From the NCBI GenBank assembly GCA_035967975.1, contig JAWQFQ010000025.1, forward strand, positions 3,022-67,021: a stretch of 64,000 bases of DNA. The letters run 5' to 3'. Positions 34,222 to 43,700 of the stretch are shown in pieces. A program made the translations under genes and the position numbers. The notes under the pieces were generated by a model. That model did not search any database and was not told where the DNA came from. It saw nothing but the letters and a program-made list of their open reading frames with translations. Position 1 is the stretch's first letter; each line of letters starts with the position of its first letter. The stretch is from Scytonema sp035967975 (GTDB lineage: Bacteria; Cyanobacteriota; Cyanobacteriia; Cyanobacteriales; Nostocaceae).

Positions 34222-34654
34222 AAGTTGTGACCAGTGTGTTGTAGAACAACTATTATTTAACCAGTAGGACAAATCAGGGGTTTAACAGTTATCAGTTTCA
34301 TGATTATTTATATCCCCCACCACACGCGTGCAGGACTGATAACCGATGGATGGTACTGATTTTCGGTTTAATAGTTGCCAATCAAATCAACTGATGCAGT
34401 TTTGACTGGAGTGGCTCAATAAAAAGCACAAAACAACCCAGCGACGTTGAGTTGAGAAGAATGAAACAATCTCTTGTGGTACTGTCACATTCACTAATAT
34501 ACACAATTAAGTGTATTTTATGCACATGAAACACAGACCAGTTACTTATAGTTTTATGCACACGAAATTAGACTAATTGATGTATATCGTGTACATAAAA
34601 TTAGCATAACTGTTCTATACTGCGTATATTGGACGTTTTAAGGACAAAATTAAG
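34222..34654 (+). promoter_or_regulatory. Divergent control region with three TTTTATGCACA-type sites
   Basis: Three related sites precede the antitoxin-type operon: TTTTATGCACATGAA (34516-34530), TTTTATGCACACGAA (34552-34566) and, inverted, CGTGTACATAAAA (34588-34600). Such repeated operators fit autoregulation by the ribbon-helix-helix protein encoded next. Further left, GTTATCAGT and ACTGATAAC (about 34288-34344) are inverted arms between the divergent genes. Confidence 0.5.
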
Positions 34655-34951
34655 ATGTATATCACAGTGTCATTCCCAGAGGTTAAGCGTGTGGGTAGAC
34701 CTAAGCGCGAAGATAAAACAGAACGAGCTAATTTAAAATTAAATTCAGGGGTTCGCACAATACTAAAAAATCTCGCTAGCCTAGATGGTCGTAGTGAGAG
34801 TTCAGAAGTAGAGAGATTAATCATAGAAATTCAAGCTTTAAGAAACATTCTTAAAACTAATTCTGAGCTAGCATCATTGTTGCTACCATTGCTAAATGAA
34901 GAAATAAGTAAAGTGTTAGAAAGTTTGAAGAGGTATAAAAATGAAAACTGA
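34655..34951 (+). CDS. Ribbon-helix-helix-like DNA-binding protein
   Basis: A 98-residue basic N-terminus (VKRVGRPKREDKTERANLKL) leads into a segment VRTILKNLASLDGRSESSEVERLI that looks like a ribbon-helix-helix unit, followed by a long C-terminal helix. It probably regulates its own operon through the repeated sites upstream. Its end overlaps the next gene by 11 bases, so the three genes RHH, acidic protein and RelE form one transcript. Three-gene toxin-antitoxin units with a separate regulator are known, but this exact arrangement I have not recognised. Confidence 0.65.
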   Translation: MYITVSFPEVKRVGRPKREDKTERANLKLNSGVRTILKNLASLDGRSESSEVERLIIEIQALRNILKTNSELASLLLPLLNEEISKVLESLKRYKNEN

Positions 34952-35177
34952 ACACGAAAGACAAGAAATAATCAAAGCTATCAACGTACTGCTAAACCAA
35001 GCTTACGACAGTACCCTAGATGAGATTTACGCACTACTTCAAAAAATCGAAGATGAAGAGGATGAGGAGGATTTAAAAGCTGTTAAAGAAGCTAGAGAAG
35101 AGATACGCTTACACGGTACATTCTCTTGGGAAACAATTAAAAAAGAAATTGCTGAAGAGAGACAGGACGTGGCTTAA
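34941..35177 (+). CDS. Acidic putative antitoxin of a RelE toxin
   Basis: A 78-residue strongly acidic protein with a central run KIEDEEDEEDLKAVKEA followed by a helix and SWETIKKEIAEERQDVA. It overlaps the RHH gene and ends three bases before the toxin's ATG. Size, charge and position fit the neutralising half of a type II antitoxin; the DNA-binding function would then sit in the RHH protein. Confidence 0.7.
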   Translation: MKTEHERQEIIKAINVLLNQAYDSTLDEIYALLQKIEDEEDEEDLKAVKEAREEIRLHGTFSWETIKKEIAEERQDVA

Positions 35178-35180
35178 TTG

Positions 35181-35447
35181 ATGACTTACACAGTCGAATT
35201 CTCTCCTAGTGCAAGAAAGATGTTTAAGCAATTACCTCAAGACTTGCAAGACCGCATACAACCTAAAATAGATGCTTTAGCCACAGAACCCCGTCCTAGT
35301 GGAGTTAAAAAATTAAAAGGCGAAGAGAATACTTATCGAATTAGAGTTGGCAGTTATCGAGTAGTTTATGAAATAGAAGATGATGTATTGTTGGTTACTG
35401 TGATTAGAGTGGGTGGTCGTGGGGAGGTTTATAAAAATGAAAGTTGA
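35181..35447 (+). CDS. RelE-family toxin
   Basis: An 88-residue RelE/ParE toxin (TYTVEFSPSARKMFKQLPQD, GVKKLKGEENTYRIRVGSYR, VVYEIEDDVLLVTVIRVGGR). The Arg-rich strand and C-terminal R-G-G-R-x-x-V-Y resemble mRNA-cleaving RelE. The ATG at 35181 begins three bases after the stop of the acidic antitoxin; the TTG at 35178 is a less likely start. It is complete, in contrast to the orphan at 29962. Confidence 0.88.
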   Translation: MTYTVEFSPSARKMFKQLPQDLQDRIQPKIDALATEPRPSGVKKLKGEENTYRIRVGSYRVVYEIEDDVLLVTVIRVGGRGEVYKNES

Positions 35448-35540
35448 CAAACGAGAAAACTTAGAGCGATCGCCTACAGTATAGACTTACTGATACCTAG
35501 ATTTTATTTTTGGTGTCCATATTTCACTATTAGAATGCTC

Positions 35541-35608
35541 AAAAACCGGGTTTGGTGAGAATAACGACGCTAGAAAAGCTTAATTTTTCGTTGAGAAACC
35601 CGGTTTTT
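35541..35608. repeat. Long-loop AAACCGGGTTT inverted repeat
   Basis: AAAAACCGGGTTT and AAACCCGGTTTTTT arms are separated by about 40 bases that hold a second weak hairpin (AAAAGCTTAATTTTTCG). A member of the AGAAACCCGG family lying between convergent genes. Confidence 0.65.
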
Positions 35609-35640
35609 TAAGTCTTGTTGAGAATGCTGCAATATCTCAG

Positions 35641-38397
35641 CTACAACCAATTTCCTACCAAAACATAAGGTGCCCAGAAGTAAGGATGTTCGTATTCGGG
35701 ATTTTTTAATAAACTTAATTGAGCCTCTTTAAACGCTTCTGCTTTTGTTATGTTAGGTTTCTTCAACTGTTTGTAAAATTCGCTCATGATGATAGCAGTT
35801 GCTTCATCATCTACAACCCAAAGCGATGCTAAAGTACTGCGTGCGCCAGCTAGGACCGCCACGCCAGCAATTCCTAATGCTGCTTTATTATCTCCCTCTG
35901 CTGTTGAGCAAGCACTCAGGACAAGTAACTCAATAGCACCGCGTTGATTTGTTTCCCTAGTTTTCAGTAAGTTATTTAATTCATTGACATTAATAGTCTT
36001 ATCAGATGTTAGTATGAAAGTATCTTCTGCCTTAGAACTAAACTGACCGTGGGTAGCAAGGTGGACTATAGGTGCGTTTTGAGATTTCACTGCTTCCTCA
36101 ATAGAAGCACGAGTAAATTGCTCATTCAGTAGCACTTGAGTGTCACTTACTGTATCCTTAATTTCATCCAATTCTTCTTTCACTCCGGGTAGTGGTGGAA
36201 AGCTTTCATTACCTACAGTTCGAGCTACGGATAATCCAGCGGCGATTGTTTTGAGTTTGTTACGTGTTAAAGGTTGGGGATTTAATAGCTGTAAACCAGG
36301 TGTGAGAGCAATGTTGTACTTCTGTACCAGGAAATTTTGTCCGTCATGCAACGCCGCCATTGGTACACTTCGTAGCACACCATCTAAAACAAATACCAAG
36401 TTTTTGATTTTGCGTTTTTCGAGTTCCGGTGCAATGGGTTCAATTATCCATTTATAGACTTGTTGTGACAAAGGCAAATATTCTGGAGTTGTACGGGTTT
36501 CCAGTTTTTGCCGCAGCTGGTTAACAGTGTCTTCAATTTCTTCTTTGCTCAAAGCAACTGTATGACGCTCCAGAAACTGACCCTGTTTTTTGTCAGAAGA
36601 AGATGAGGGTACGGACAGAATCACTTCGAGACGATCGCTCAAAATCACAGGATAAATCACTGCTGCAGTGCGATCAACCTCGTCTATCTGGACAGGTTGA
36701 GCATCTATACAAGCCCTGCGGAAGAAGTTATCGAGTTCCGCCAATTGTAGTGATTCTATCACATTTCTGGCTTTCGCTAGCTTGTCTTGACCTGGTTGAT
36801 TTTTCTTCGACTCCAACAACAAACTCACCAATTCGCGATAAATTGGTTCAACTTCCTCTTGGAAAGAAAATTGCACGTCACGATTAATAGCAACTAAATC
36901 GCTGCGTATCGATTTGAGACTATCAACAGCTTTGGAGTAGGATGCGATCGCCCCGTCTTCATCTCCTGTTGCTTTGAGTATACGTCCTAACTGCCACTGC
37001 CATCGATAGCCCACATCTGGCGCTGGAATACCTTCTGCAAGTGCGATCGCTTGCTGAGTCAGTTTTTGCGCGTTAGCCCATTGCCCGGTAGACTCATAAA
37101 GACCTCCCAGAGTTCCCAACGCATAAGCTTCAGCACGCTTATCTTCCAATTTTCGAGCTTGTTCCACAGCCGTCCCCGCTATTTTGGCAATTTCACTCCA
37201 TTCTGGAACATTAGTCGTCATTCTCTGTTGTGGTGTTTCTGTCTTCTGAGACGGACAACTTGCAGCACTCATAGCCGTTTCTGTGCTTTGTGCGCTTTGT
37301 TTGAGACAAACCAAACTTTGAGCAAAATTAATCCTTGCATAAACAGTTTGGCGACTTAGTGGTAGCGTATCCAGTTGAGACTGAATTTGAGGAACCAAAC
37401 TTTCCTGCAAAGCTGCGTATGAAACCTTCTGTCCTAGCTCTTTTTGCTGTGCTGGTGTTTCTCTAACAGACAGACGCAGTTGATTCATTTGTGCTACCAG
37501 TCGCAACATTGGTAAACTAGAAGATGCAGCCGCTTGTTCGTAATACTTCATTGCATCTGCATTTCTCTGCAGTGCTTGAGCTGTATTACCCAAACTCAGG
37601 TAAATTTGCGAGACTAATTCTGGTGAGTTCTGTTGAGAAGCTATTGCCAAACTTTGCTCTAAAGCTTGTATGGAGCCAATATCTTCTACTTTAGTCGTTT
37701 CCGTCTTTGTCTGATCTAAAAGCCCCACGACTCGTAGAGCATTACCCAAACTCAATAAACCTTTCGCCTTCAATATAGAGTTTGGTTCTTTTTGTAACAG
37801 TTGATTAACATCCCGAAGCGTTATCAGAGCGCGACGGTAAAGACCCAATGCTTGCAGGGCTTGAGTCTGGTTAATTTTACTACCTATCTCCCCTTCTTTA
37901 TCCTGGTTTTTACGGTAGAGTTGAGTCGCATCTTCCCAACTTTTCAGAGCTTCCTGTGTTTTTCCTTCCGCAAGTTGAATTTGACCTTGAGTATTGAGTA
38001 ATTGAGCGCGAACTGATAAGTATTCCTTAGATTTGTTACTAATCTTTTCTGCGAGTTCCAAACTCTCCGTTATCGCTTTACTTGCTTGAGGTAACTGTCC
38101 AAGCTGACGATAGGCTAATGCTACGTAGTTTAGTCCTAAAGCTTGATTCAGCAAATCACCCTGCGCTTGAAACTTCTCAACTGCTTGTTGTAAAACTTCC
38201 ACCGAGTCAGAATATCTTTCTGTTTGATAAAGTTTCAACCCTTGCTGCAAAAGTTGTTTCCCATCACCAGACTCCACAACTTGTTCGCGCTGACTCTGGA
38301 CAGCTTTAACATCACTAGCTGCATCAGCCGCAAGTACAAATGGGCTGATAATAGCAATACTTTGGGCAATAACAGCAAAAAGAATAAGTCTAGACAT
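35641..38397 (-). CDS. Exported TPR protein with C-terminal CHAT protease domain
   Basis: A 918-residue protein. Residues 1-23 form a signal peptide (ending SPFVLA). Residues about 45-500 carry a long TPR array (LNYVALAYRQLGQLPQASKA, LYLSLGNTAQALQRNADAMK and others). Residues about 600-918 are a CHAT domain, a caspase-like cysteine peptidase; the catalytic pair is visible as H783 in HLATHGQF and C830 in LSACSTAEGD. It lies 108 bases downstream of a TpsB transporter gene on the same strand. CHAT proteases often work with a secreted or effector substrate. The large TpsA exoproteins nearby are candidate substrates, an inference from context only. Confidence 0.9.
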   Translation of the reverse strand: MSRLILFAVIAQSIAIISPFVLAADAASDVKAVQSQREQVVESGDGKQLLQQGLKLYQTERYSDSVEVLQQAVEKFQAQGDLLNQALGLNYVALAYRQLGQLPQASKAITESLELAEKISNKSKEYLSVRAQLLNTQGQIQLAEGKTQEALKSWEDATQLYRKNQDKEGEIGSKINQTQALQALGLYRRALITLRDVNQLLQKEPNSILKAKGLLSLGNALRVVGLLDQTKTETTKVEDIGSIQALEQSLAIASQQNSPELVSQIYLSLGNTAQALQRNADAMKYYEQAAASSSLPMLRLVAQMNQLRLSVRETPAQQKELGQKVSYAALQESLVPQIQSQLDTLPLSRQTVYARINFAQSLVCLKQSAQSTETAMSAASCPSQKTETPQQRMTTNVPEWSEIAKIAGTAVEQARKLEDKRAEAYALGTLGGLYESTGQWANAQKLTQQAIALAEGIPAPDVGYRWQWQLGRILKATGDEDGAIASYSKAVDSLKSIRSDLVAINRDVQFSFQEEVEPIYRELVSLLLESKKNQPGQDKLAKARNVIESLQLAELDNFFRRACIDAQPVQIDEVDRTAAVIYPVILSDRLEVILSVPSSSSDKKQGQFLERHTVALSKEEIEDTVNQLRQKLETRTTPEYLPLSQQVYKWIIEPIAPELEKRKIKNLVFVLDGVLRSVPMAALHDGQNFLVQKYNIALTPGLQLLNPQPLTRNKLKTIAAGLSVARTVGNESFPPLPGVKEELDEIKDTVSDTQVLLNEQFTRASIEEAVKSQNAPIVHLATHGQFSSKAEDTFILTSDKTINVNELNNLLKTRETNQRGAIELLVLSACSTAEGDNKAALGIAGVAVLAGARSTLASLWVVDDEATAIIMSEFYKQLKKPNITKAEAFKEAQLSLLKNPEYEHPYFWAPYVLVGNWL

Positions 38398-38505
38398 ATG
38401 CTATACCAATTTTGAAATTTCCGTCAATTCATATCCAACTCAAACACACACTTATCTGCGTTGAGGGTGCGTTTATCTGCGGTTCCTTAATCTTTTCATC
38501 CAATC

Positions 38506-40314
38506 TTAAAATCTTTGCGTATAAACAACAGAAAAATACAAACCCTGTTCTTGCAAAGTTTCATCATCCCGAGAATCTACAGAAACCAAAGGAATTCCAT
38601 AGTCAAATCTAGCAGTGATATTAGGACTTTGCCACAGCAACCCCAACCCCACAGAAGCAAGATTATTAGTCTCCGGATCTGGTCTACCAGAATTATTCCA
38701 ACCAACTCCATAATCCACAAATGGAGTCACTTGCAATATACTGTTCCACTGCGGTACCCGTAAAATAGGATACCTTAATTCAGCAGAAGCCAAAAAAGCA
38801 CTATCAGTTAACAGTAAATCTTGACGGTAACCCCGTACCGTACGTTGTCCTCCCAAACCAAACTGTTCTAAAGGAACCAACCCTCTATCTGCTACCTGTG
38901 CATCCGTACGCAGTATTAAGATAGTATCTCGAGCAAGAAGCCTCACCCACTGCGCCTGACCCCGCCAAGAGAAAAACTTAGCATCCGGTGATTCATCATA
39001 AGCGGTAGCATTGAAGGCATCAAAGCCAAAACTAAACTGCGATCGCGCCGCCAGTACTTGTCGGCTATTACGCTGAGTCCATTCTTGAAAAAACCGGAGG
39101 ATTGATAAGCGAGTTTCCCCGTCTTCGTTAGCTCCCGGAGAGGGAAAGCCTAGAGAGTCCAAATACGTAACTTCACTCTCTCTGCGACTAGCGGTCAATC
39201 CAAGAGCAAATTCTTGCGTAGGTGTTTGCACTATTGGTTGACGGAATGTCAAAGAAAAGTCTTGTGAAACTCCTTCAATATCTAATATATCGAAGGGTTC
39301 TTCAACAACACTGCTATCTGTGTAATTATAACTAAACTCTACCGTCCCATTCCGGGGATTTACTGGTAGTATATAACGAGCATCAACATCATTACTACCA
39401 TCAGTATTGGAGTAGGTAACACTTAAACTATCTCCCAATCCGAGTAAGTTATCTTCAGCAAGTCGGATTTGTCGTTGAAAGCTACCGACGCTGGGAGAAC
39501 GATTGTTATCTAAGGCGATCTGAACAGAAGATGTTGGTGCTTCTGTCACTCTGACATCTAGTATATTAGTACCAGGAGTTGTTCCCGCTGCCAACTCCGC
39601 AGAAATATTTTGAATCAGCGGATTGAGTTGCAGCAGTTGCAAGGCTTTTAACAACTTGTTGACATTGAGCGGTTTATCTGCAGCAATCGCTATACGGCTG
39701 CGGACATAGCCCGGATTCAACCGTTTAAGACCTCTAACCTGAATCTCTTCCAACCTACCTTCCACAACTTGAATTGTGACCACACCACCTTCGATTTTGA
39801 AAGTTTGGTTGGTTGGAATGAAAGCTCCAGAGGTTGCATAGCCTTTCTCACGGTAGAGTTCAGTGATAGCTTCAGAAGCTTGCAGGAGTTGAGCAAAGGT
39901 AATTGGTTGATTGGTAAACTCTTTTGTAGCTTCAGCTAATTGTTCCTGGCTAAAAACACTATTTCCAACAACATCAAAGCGTTTAACTGTGATGGTTCCT
40001 GGAAACCCGCTCGGAACTTCTCCTGGAATGGAAGGTTCTGGGACAGGAGATGGAAATAGGTTTTCTGGAGGTGGAATTTCTTGAGGTTTTTCGGGTGCGA
40101 TCGGGGGAGTCTCTTCCTCCGGTCGGCGGAAGATATCTGGAACATTGGGTGTTTGCGCTAGCAACGGCTTTTGGTACCAGCTACAGAATATCATCAAACT
40201 CAGTAGGAGCAAACTGGGCGATCGCCAATAGTCATGGAAACTGAAAAGGCGTTTATTTAGGATTACAGATGTCGGTAATTTCGTCTGTTTGTTGAACACT
40301 GGGCGATTTCCCAT
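38506..40314 (-). CDS. Two-partner secretion outer-membrane transporter TpsB (ShlB/FhaC family)
   Basis: A 602-residue protein with an N-terminal signal segment (about 31-53, LLLLSLMIFCSWY), a Pro-rich linker (about 60-100), two POTRA domains (ITVKRFDVVGNSVFSQEQLA; ITVKxx then VQVxxL type) and a C-terminal BamA-like beta-barrel with the conserved VRGY motif (in QRTVRGYRQDLLLTDSAFL). It exports TpsA proteins across the outer membrane. The divergent TpsA gene at 40780 and the TpsA at 47-50 kb are the likely cargo. The CHAT-TPR gene follows in the same operon. Confidence 0.93.
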   Translation of the reverse strand: MGNRPVFNKQTKLPTSVILNKRLFSFHDYWRSPSLLLLSLMIFCSWYQKPLLAQTPNVPDIFRRPEEETPPIAPEKPQEIPPPENLFPSPVPEPSIPGEVPSGFPGTITVKRFDVVGNSVFSQEQLAEATKEFTNQPITFAQLLQASEAITELYREKGYATSGAFIPTNQTFKIEGGVVTIQVVEGRLEEIQVRGLKRLNPGYVRSRIAIAADKPLNVNKLLKALQLLQLNPLIQNISAELAAGTTPGTNILDVRVTEAPTSSVQIALDNNRSPSVGSFQRQIRLAEDNLLGLGDSLSVTYSNTDGSNDVDARYILPVNPRNGTVEFSYNYTDSSVVEEPFDILDIEGVSQDFSLTFRQPIVQTPTQEFALGLTASRRESEVTYLDSLGFPSPGANEDGETRLSILRFFQEWTQRNSRQVLAARSQFSFGFDAFNATAYDESPDAKFFSWRGQAQWVRLLARDTILILRTDAQVADRGLVPLEQFGLGGQRTVRGYRQDLLLTDSAFLASAELRYPILRVPQWNSILQVTPFVDYGVGWNNSGRPDPETNNLASVGLGLLWQSPNITARFDYGIPLVSVDSRDDETLQEQGLYFSVVYTQRF

Positions 40315-40779
40315 GAGTAACAGATAGAAAGAATGGTGACAGTATATTCCACAATAGTAGAATTTTTAGTGCAAAATTTACATAAATATGACTACAAACT
40401 GATGAAATTTTACTAAAACTTTGCTACGCACGCTAAGAATCTATGTTAAAAGCGCTTATTCTACTAAAATGATTTGAACACTGCAAGGGAAGCGCGAGAA
40501 TTAGAAACCCGGTTTCGCAGGAGTTACCGAGTTTCTGGGCTTCGACTATGATTAACCGAGCAGTATTGGTGGTGGGTTAAGTATATTCTTAATGAATCAC
40601 AATTTTCATTAAAAATTTTGAAGATTTTCAAAAAAATCTACCTTTAGATGGGTGTATGCGGATTAAGTTTTATGAAATCTATTTTTCTCTTTACCTAATT
40701 TATCTAAAATAATGTGATTCATACGTAAGTAAAGCCATAGTGTTTACGTGTAATTGCGTAGATAGGAACGGAGGATGCA
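40315..40779. promoter_or_regulatory. Divergent promoter region of tpsB and tpsA
   Basis: AT-rich. It carries an AGAAACCCGGTTTCG palindrome with a degenerate right arm (40503-40537), which shares GAGAATTAGAAACCCGG and CTTCGACTA with the copy after obg. AGGAACGGAGG lies about ten bases before the tpsA ATG. Both promoters should be here, but I cannot place -10 and -35 boxes with confidence. Confidence 0.45.
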
Positions 40780-43700
40780 ATGCCGAGAGTGAGTACTAGT
40801 TGGGGTATGTACTTAGGACTAGGGATGGCGATCGCTAGTACCTTCACTGCTTGGGAACACAATGCGCTAGCTCAATCAATTGCTGCAGATGACACTTTAC
40901 CTGAGAATTCCAGAGTCAACGTAGAAGGTAACATTACTAATATCACTGGTGGAACCCGAGCAGGAGATAACTTATTCCACAGCTTTAGAGAGTTTTCTGT
41001 TCTTAACAGAAACGAAGCTCACTTTAACGATGTGACAAACATTCAGAACATCATTAGTCGAGTCACAGGTTCGTCTATCTCAACTATTGATGGTTTAATC
41101 AAAGTTTTAGGAAACGCCAACTTGTTCCTACTCAATCCCAATGGTATCGTTTTTGGACCAAATGCCCGTTTAGATATCAACGGTTCGTTTGTGGCGAGTA
41201 CAGCGAACAGCATCAGATTTGCAGATGGCTTCGAGTTTAATGCTAGGGCGGCTCAAAGTACACCCCTACTGACCATGAGTGTTCCCACGGGTTTGCAATA
41301 TGGGACAAATCCAGGAAGAATTCAAGTGAGTGGTGATGGTCAAGGGGTCAGGACAACATCTCAATTAATCGATACAACAAATGCTTTGCGTGTTCCTTCC
41401 AATCAAACCCTAGCCCTAATAGGTGGTGAAGTCAGCTTAGAAGGAGCAACACTGAAGACGGCAGGGGGAAGGATAGAATTAGGCAGTGTGAGTGGAGATG
41501 GTTTTGTCAGCCTCACACCCATCAACAAAGGTTTTTCTTTTGGTTATGAAACCGCGCCAAACCTGAGCAATATTGAACTGACCCAACAGGCTATAGTTGA
41601 TGCGAGTGGGGAAGGTGGTGGCGATGTGCAAGTCACAGGTAGGCGCATTACCCTCACAGATGGTTCCCAGATTGAAGCAAGTACTTTGCGATCACAGCCG
41701 GGAGCAACTGTAGCACTAAACGCTCGCGAGTTAGTGGAAGTGAGTGGTACTTCAGTTGATGGGTTTAACAGTGGCTTGTTTGTTGAAGTATACTCAAATG
41801 CAACAGGGACGGGGGGAAACCTGACGATTAACACACCTGCGCTACTAGTCAAAGATGGAGCATTTGTCAGTGCTAGTACTGGTGGTGCAGGTCAAGGTGG
41901 AGACCTCAGGATTCAGACGGGGACTCTACAAGTGGAAAATGGGTCGCAAGTTAGAGCCAGTACTTTTGGTGCAGGTCAGGGTGGGAATTTAACGATTACA
42001 GCGGATACTGTGCAAGTTTCCAATAGCTACTTGCTAGCGGAGGCTAGACAAAATGCAACAGGGACGGGGGGAAACCTGACGATTAACACTGGTACTTTGC
42101 AAGTACAGGATGGAGGATATGTTAGCACCACAACTTTTGGTGCAGGTCAGGGTGGAAATTTGGCTATTACAGCTGATACTGTGCAACTAAGTAATGGTGG
42201 TTTATATGCTCAGGTAGTTAACAGCAACGCAACTGGAGACGGAGGAAACCTCACCATTAACACGCGTACATTACAAGTGCAGGATGGAGGAGAAGTCAGT
42301 GCTAGTACTAACGGTTCGGGCAAGGGTGGGAATTTAACAGTCATTGCAACTAATAATGTGGAAGTAACTGGTGGCGTTTCTGCTGATGGTCAATTTTCTC
42401 GTAGTGGTATCTTTGCTCAAGCTAATTCTAGAGCAACAGCAGCAGCAGGAGACGTAACGATTAACACACCAGTACTGCTAATTAAGGATGGAGCAATCGT
42501 CAGTGCTAGAACCTTTGGTACTGCTCCGGGTGGAAATTTAACAGTCAATGCAACCAATAATGTAGAAGTGATTGGTACTGCTGCTAATGGTGCAAGAGCT
42601 ACATTGTCTACCGATACTGTTTCAAACTCAATAGAGGCGACAGGAGGAAATTTGACAATTAACACACCAGTACTGCTAGTCAAGGATGGAGCAATTGTCA
42701 GTGCTAGTACTTCTGGTGCAGGTCAGGGTGGGAATTTGACAGTGAACAATGCCGACTTGGTCGAAGTGACTGGTACCATACCTGATGGTACCAGTAGTAG
42801 TCGTATGGGAGCTAACACTTCAGGTACAGGAAATGCAGGAAATTTAACTATCAACACCAGACGATTGGTTATTAACCAGGGACAAGTTGGGACGACGACT
42901 TTTGGAGAAGGAGATGCAGGAATTCTTACAGTTAAAGCCTCTGAAATAGAACTGAGCGGATATTTCTCTAATGGAGTTGATGAATTTCCTGGTGGTTTGT
43001 TTGCTCAAGTTAACTCTGAAGGTTCTGGTAATGGTGGTCAACTGAACATTGAAACTGGGCGCTTGAGTATTAGTAATAGTGCTAAAGTGCAAGTTGCTAC
43101 CTTTGGTCAAGGCAATGCTGGAGATTTGTATATTCGTGCTGATGAAATCGACATCTTTGAGACTCCTCAATCCAGCTATGCTTATTTTCCTGGAGGTATA
43201 TTTGCTGGTGTGAGAACAACCCGTTCTGTTCCAGAGCTACCTACAGGTAGTGGAGGTAGTGCAACAATTGAAACAAGACGTTTGACAGTGAGAGATGGGG
43301 GAACAGTCACAACAAATACTCAAGGGATTGGCAATGCAGGTACGTTACGAATTCGTGCTACTGAATCTATAGAAGTTTTTGGCACCACGCTAGGAGCAGA
43401 ATTCAGAGAAGCTAATGAGCCAGTAGATAGTGAAATAAGTGCCGCTGCTACAAGGGATAGTATAGGTAGTCCGGGGCTGCTGAGCATTGAAACGGGGAAA
43501 TTGATTGTCAGAGATTTGGGTAGGGTGACTGTCAGGGGTGAAGGAGCAACAACGCAGGCGACGGGTAACTTAGAAATTAATGCTCGCTCTATCAACTTGG
43601 ACAATAAAGGAACCATTACAGCTACGACCAACTCTGGTAACGGTGGTGATATACTCTTAACAGTAAAAGATATAATACTCCTACGTAACAACAGCAAAAT

